NCBI GenBank assembly: GCA_012103495.1
Contig: WLWR01000079.1
Span: 1 to 7,592, forward strand
Reading direction: 5' to 3'
Source of the DNA: Legionellales bacterium
Lineage (GTDB): Bacteria; Pseudomonadota; Gammaproteobacteria; WLWR01
DNA length: 7,592 nucleotides
The notes beneath the pieces are model-generated. The model did not search any database. It was given only the letters and a program-made list of their open reading frames with translations, and was not told where the DNA came from. The translations under genes were made by a program, and so were the position numbers. Of the stretch, positions 5,872 through 7,592 are shown piece by piece (the stretch's first letter is position 1; each line of letters starts with the position of its first letter).

Positions 5872-6384
5872 CTGACGCCCTTGTTGTTCAAATCGCAATT
5901 GCCGCAAAGCACTCATGCCCAACAATACCTCATCCTCGCGCATGGCCGGATTGATATTTGCCAACACATCGTGCAATACAATCTCACCAATGCCTAATTG
6001 TTCAATCCGGGTAAGATACACAGAAATCACGCCATTGGCAGTACTCACTGAAATGGGGTAACCACGTTTTAAACCCAGTGTATCGGCCAGATGGCCAGGG
6101 ACAGATACATGACTGGCGCCGGTATCTACTAAAAACTCAACCGCTTGTCCATTGATGGAACCGGTGAAAATATAATGATGTTGTTTATTAGGTGTGAGCA
6201 CTACTACTTTTTCACCACCGGGTAATTGTTGAGTACTTACCTGTTGATTGGGATTTTGTTGCCCAGTTTGCCAATAACCGAACACAACGGTGAGAATTAA
6301 AAAAGCACTGATCCAAACACCCAACAACATCCACCAGCCCCAATTACGCACAACCATTTGTATTTCAACCGCCATTGTGTTCAT
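5854..6384 (-). CDS. Membrane-anchored retropepsin-like aspartic protease (clan AA)
   Basis: The 176-residue protein has a short N-terminus with R13, one transmembrane segment at about 17-38, a Gln/Asn-rich linker (41-54), and a single-domain retropepsin-like fold. The active site is FLVDTGAS (84-91, D87), and the second family motif is VLLGMSAL (153-160). Such one-domain proteases act as homodimers, each chain giving one Asp. Charge distribution suggests N-terminus in and catalytic domain in the periplasm. It resembles the bacterial clan AA aspartic protease family of conserved membrane-bound proteins. The substrate is unknown. It lies 87 bases upstream of yebC on the same strand and is divergent from purE. 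The ATG at 6384 is used, but the one three codons later (6375) is equally possible since neither has a strong ribosome site. Confidence 0.85.
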   Translation of the reverse strand: MNTMAVEIQMVVRNWGWWMLLGVWISAFLILTVVFGYWQTGQQNPNQQVSTQQLPGGEKVVVLTPNKQHHYIFTGSINGQAVEFLVDTGASHVSVPGHLADTLGLKRGYPISVSTANGVISVYLTRIEQLGIGEIVLHDVLANINPAMREDEVLLGMSALRQLRFEQQGRQLIFRQ

Positions 6385-6433
6385 TGTATAAACTCGATAC
6401 TATACCTTTTTTTTCATATTGAGGCTTGGAAAT
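6364..6433 (+). promoter_or_regulatory. Divergent promoter region between the protease gene and purE
   Basis: This short AT-rich stretch must start purE on the plus strand and the protease gene on the minus strand. Plus-strand candidates are TATAAA (6387-6392) with TTCAAC 17 bases upstream (6364-6369), and TACTAT (6398-6403) with TTGTGT 17 bases upstream (6375-6380). On the minus strand TATAGT (6399-6404) is a -10 candidate without a good -35. An eight-T run (6407-6414) lies in the purE leader. No PurR-type operator was recognised with confidence. Confidence 0.35.
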
Positions 6434-6934
6434 ATGACAGGTATTCCTCGAGTGGGTTTGGTCATGGGATCCCAGAGCGATTGGGACACTATGCAACATG
6501 CAGCCACAACATTGACTGAATTAACCATTGAATTTTCGGCCGAGATTGTTTCCGCCCATCGAACCCCTGATAAATTATTTGATTACGCCAGTCAGGCAAA
6601 GACCCGCGGTTTGCAAGTAATCATTGCCGGCGCCGGTGGCGCAGCGCACTTGCCTGGCATGTTGGCTGCCAAAACCACATTACCAGTGCTGGGTGTACCG
6701 GTACAATCGCAAGCATTGGCTGGGATGGATTCTTTATTATCAATTGTGCAAATGCCCAAGGGTATCCCTGTGGGAACATTGGCCATTGGCCACGCTGGAG
6801 CATGCAATGCCGCGTTGCTAGCAGCCAGCATTTTAGCCCTTGGCGATGCCAACATCGCCGAGCGATTGACTAACTTTCGTCAACAACAAACGGAAACCGT
6901 ATTACAGCAAACCCTAACCATGCAGAAGGATTGA
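6434..6934 (+). CDS. purE: N5-carboxyaminoimidazole ribonucleotide mutase (PurE, class I)
   Basis: PurE moves the carboxyl group of N5-CAIR to carbon 4, giving CAIR in de novo purine synthesis, and takes its substrate from PurK. The 166 residues align with E. coli PurE: VMGSQSDWDTM (10-20), SAHRTPDKLF (40-49, catalytic H42), AGAGGAAHLPGM (66-77), LGVPVQS (86-92) and MPKGIPVGTLAIG (107-119). The pairing with PurK marks it as the class I mutase rather than the class II carboxylase. The ATG at 6434 is chosen because it matches the family N-terminus and follows a GGA ribosome site. A TTG at 6419 would add five unlikely residues. Its stop is two bases from the purK ATG. Confidence 0.96.
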   Translation: MTGIPRVGLVMGSQSDWDTMQHAATTLTELTIEFSAEIVSAHRTPDKLFDYASQAKTRGLQVIIAGAGGAAHLPGMLAAKTTLPVLGVPVQSQALAGMDSLLSIVQMPKGIPVGTLAIGHAGACNAALLAASILALGDANIAERLTNFRQQQTETVLQQTLTMQKD

Positions 6935-6936
6935 TG

Positions 6937-7592
6937 ATGAAAATCGGGATATTAGGCGGCGGGCAATTGGCACGCATGTTAAGTTTGGCAGCCAGTCAAT
7001 TGGCTTTCTCCACCTTGTGTTACACCCAAGAACAAGACGCCTGTGCCAGTGACGTCACTCGCATCATGCATGCCAATTTTTCAGACAGCAACAGCTTGCA
7101 AAACTTCATGGCAGAAGTGGATGTAGTAACCTATGAAAGTGAAAACATTCCATCGACCACCACCGATTACATTGAACAATTACATCGGTTATCACCATCC
7201 AATCAAGCATTGATGGTCAGCCAAGATCGCTTAACGGAAAAACGTTTTTTCCAAGAGTTAAACATTGCCACCCCTTCATTTGTCGCGGTAAATGAATTGA
7301 GTGATCTAACTGCAGCAGTGGATCAACTGGGATTACCACTCCTATTAAAAACTCGTCGTTTTGGTTACGATGGCAAAGGACAATATTTGATCGACAGCAA
7401 TACCGATCTGAAACAAGCCTGGCAATCTTATGAGGGACAATCGCTGATTGCCGAGCATTATTTAAATTTTGATCGGGAAGTTTCCATCATTGCTGTGCGT
7501 GAAGCGCAGGGAAATATCGTATATTACCCATTGACAGAAAACATTCATCACCGTGGAATTTTAACTGTGTCCAAAGCACCGTTTATAGATGA
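6937..7592 (+). CDS. purK: N5-carboxyaminoimidazole ribonucleotide synthase PurK (partial, 3' end beyond window)
   Basis: The ATP-grasp enzyme PurK joins bicarbonate to AIR using ATP, making N5-CAIR for PurE. The reading frame is open from the start to the window end (218 codons; E. coli PurK has 355 residues), so it is cut by the edge, not broken. Visible motifs: MKIGILGGGQLARML at the start (AIR-binding fold), TYESENIP (65-72), SQDRLTEKRFF (95-105), and the ATP-grasp stretch KTRRFGYDGKGQY (138-150), then FDREVSIIA (178-186). The second of two adjacent ATGs (6937) is preferred since AAGGA at 6926-6930 sits six bases upstream. The first (6934) overlaps the purE stop. It is co-transcribed with purE. 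Confidence 0.95.
   Translation, partial: MKIGILGGGQLARMLSLAASQLAFSTLCYTQEQDACASDVTRIMHANFSDSNSLQNFMAEVDVVTYESENIPSTTTDYIEQLHRLSPSNQALMVSQDRLTEKRFFQELNIATPSFVAVNELSDLTAAVDQLGLPLLLKTRRFGYDGKGQYLIDSNTDLKQAWQSYEGQSLIAEHYLNFDREVSIIAVREAQGNIVYYPLTENIHHRGILTVSKAPFID

Overview
The window comes from a gammaproteobacterial chromosome. The core genes look like E. coli orthologues, and the order yebC-ruvC-ruvA-ruvB-ybgC, with divergent purE-purK nearby, is typical of the class. One non-core gene encodes a large eukaryotic-like protein kinase, which together with the family resemblances makes a host-associated Legionellales-type organism (Legionella/Coxiella/Berkiella relatives) my best guess. That placement is inference.

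Layout: (1) Positions 1-159 carry no convincing gene. Positions 1-116 form an imperfect palindrome centred on 58/59, possibly continuing beyond the window edge. (2) Positions 160-2319 (minus) encode the 719-residue kinase, with a good sigma70-type promoter at 2351-2379. The gene plus its promoter is bracketed by a perfect 12-bp inverted repeat (137-148 and 2415-2426), whose right copy abuts the ybgC stop codon. The gene looks more AT-rich than its neighbours and contains two perfect in-frame tandem duplications (18 bp and 21 bp). (3) Positions 2427-5766 (minus) are a compact operon yebC-ruvC-ruvA-ruvB-ybgC with gaps of 3, 12, 13 and 3 nt. (4) Positions 5854-6384 (minus) encode a membrane-anchored retropepsin-like aspartic protease. 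(5) Positions 6434-7592 (plus) hold purE and the first 218 codons of purK, divergent from the protease.

The core genes explain themselves: RuvA and RuvB branch-migrate and RuvC cuts Holliday junctions, YebC is a gene-expression factor, YbgC is a hot-dog acyl-CoA thioesterase normally linked to the Tol-Pal system, and PurE/PurK carry out two consecutive steps of purine synthesis. The accessory part is the kinase block. It occupies the place where tolQRAB usually follows ybgC in this class, is framed by inverted repeats and lies beside a large palindrome, so it looks like an inserted cargo gene and a candidate secreted effector. No CRISPR array, tRNA, rRNA, integrase or transposase is visible.
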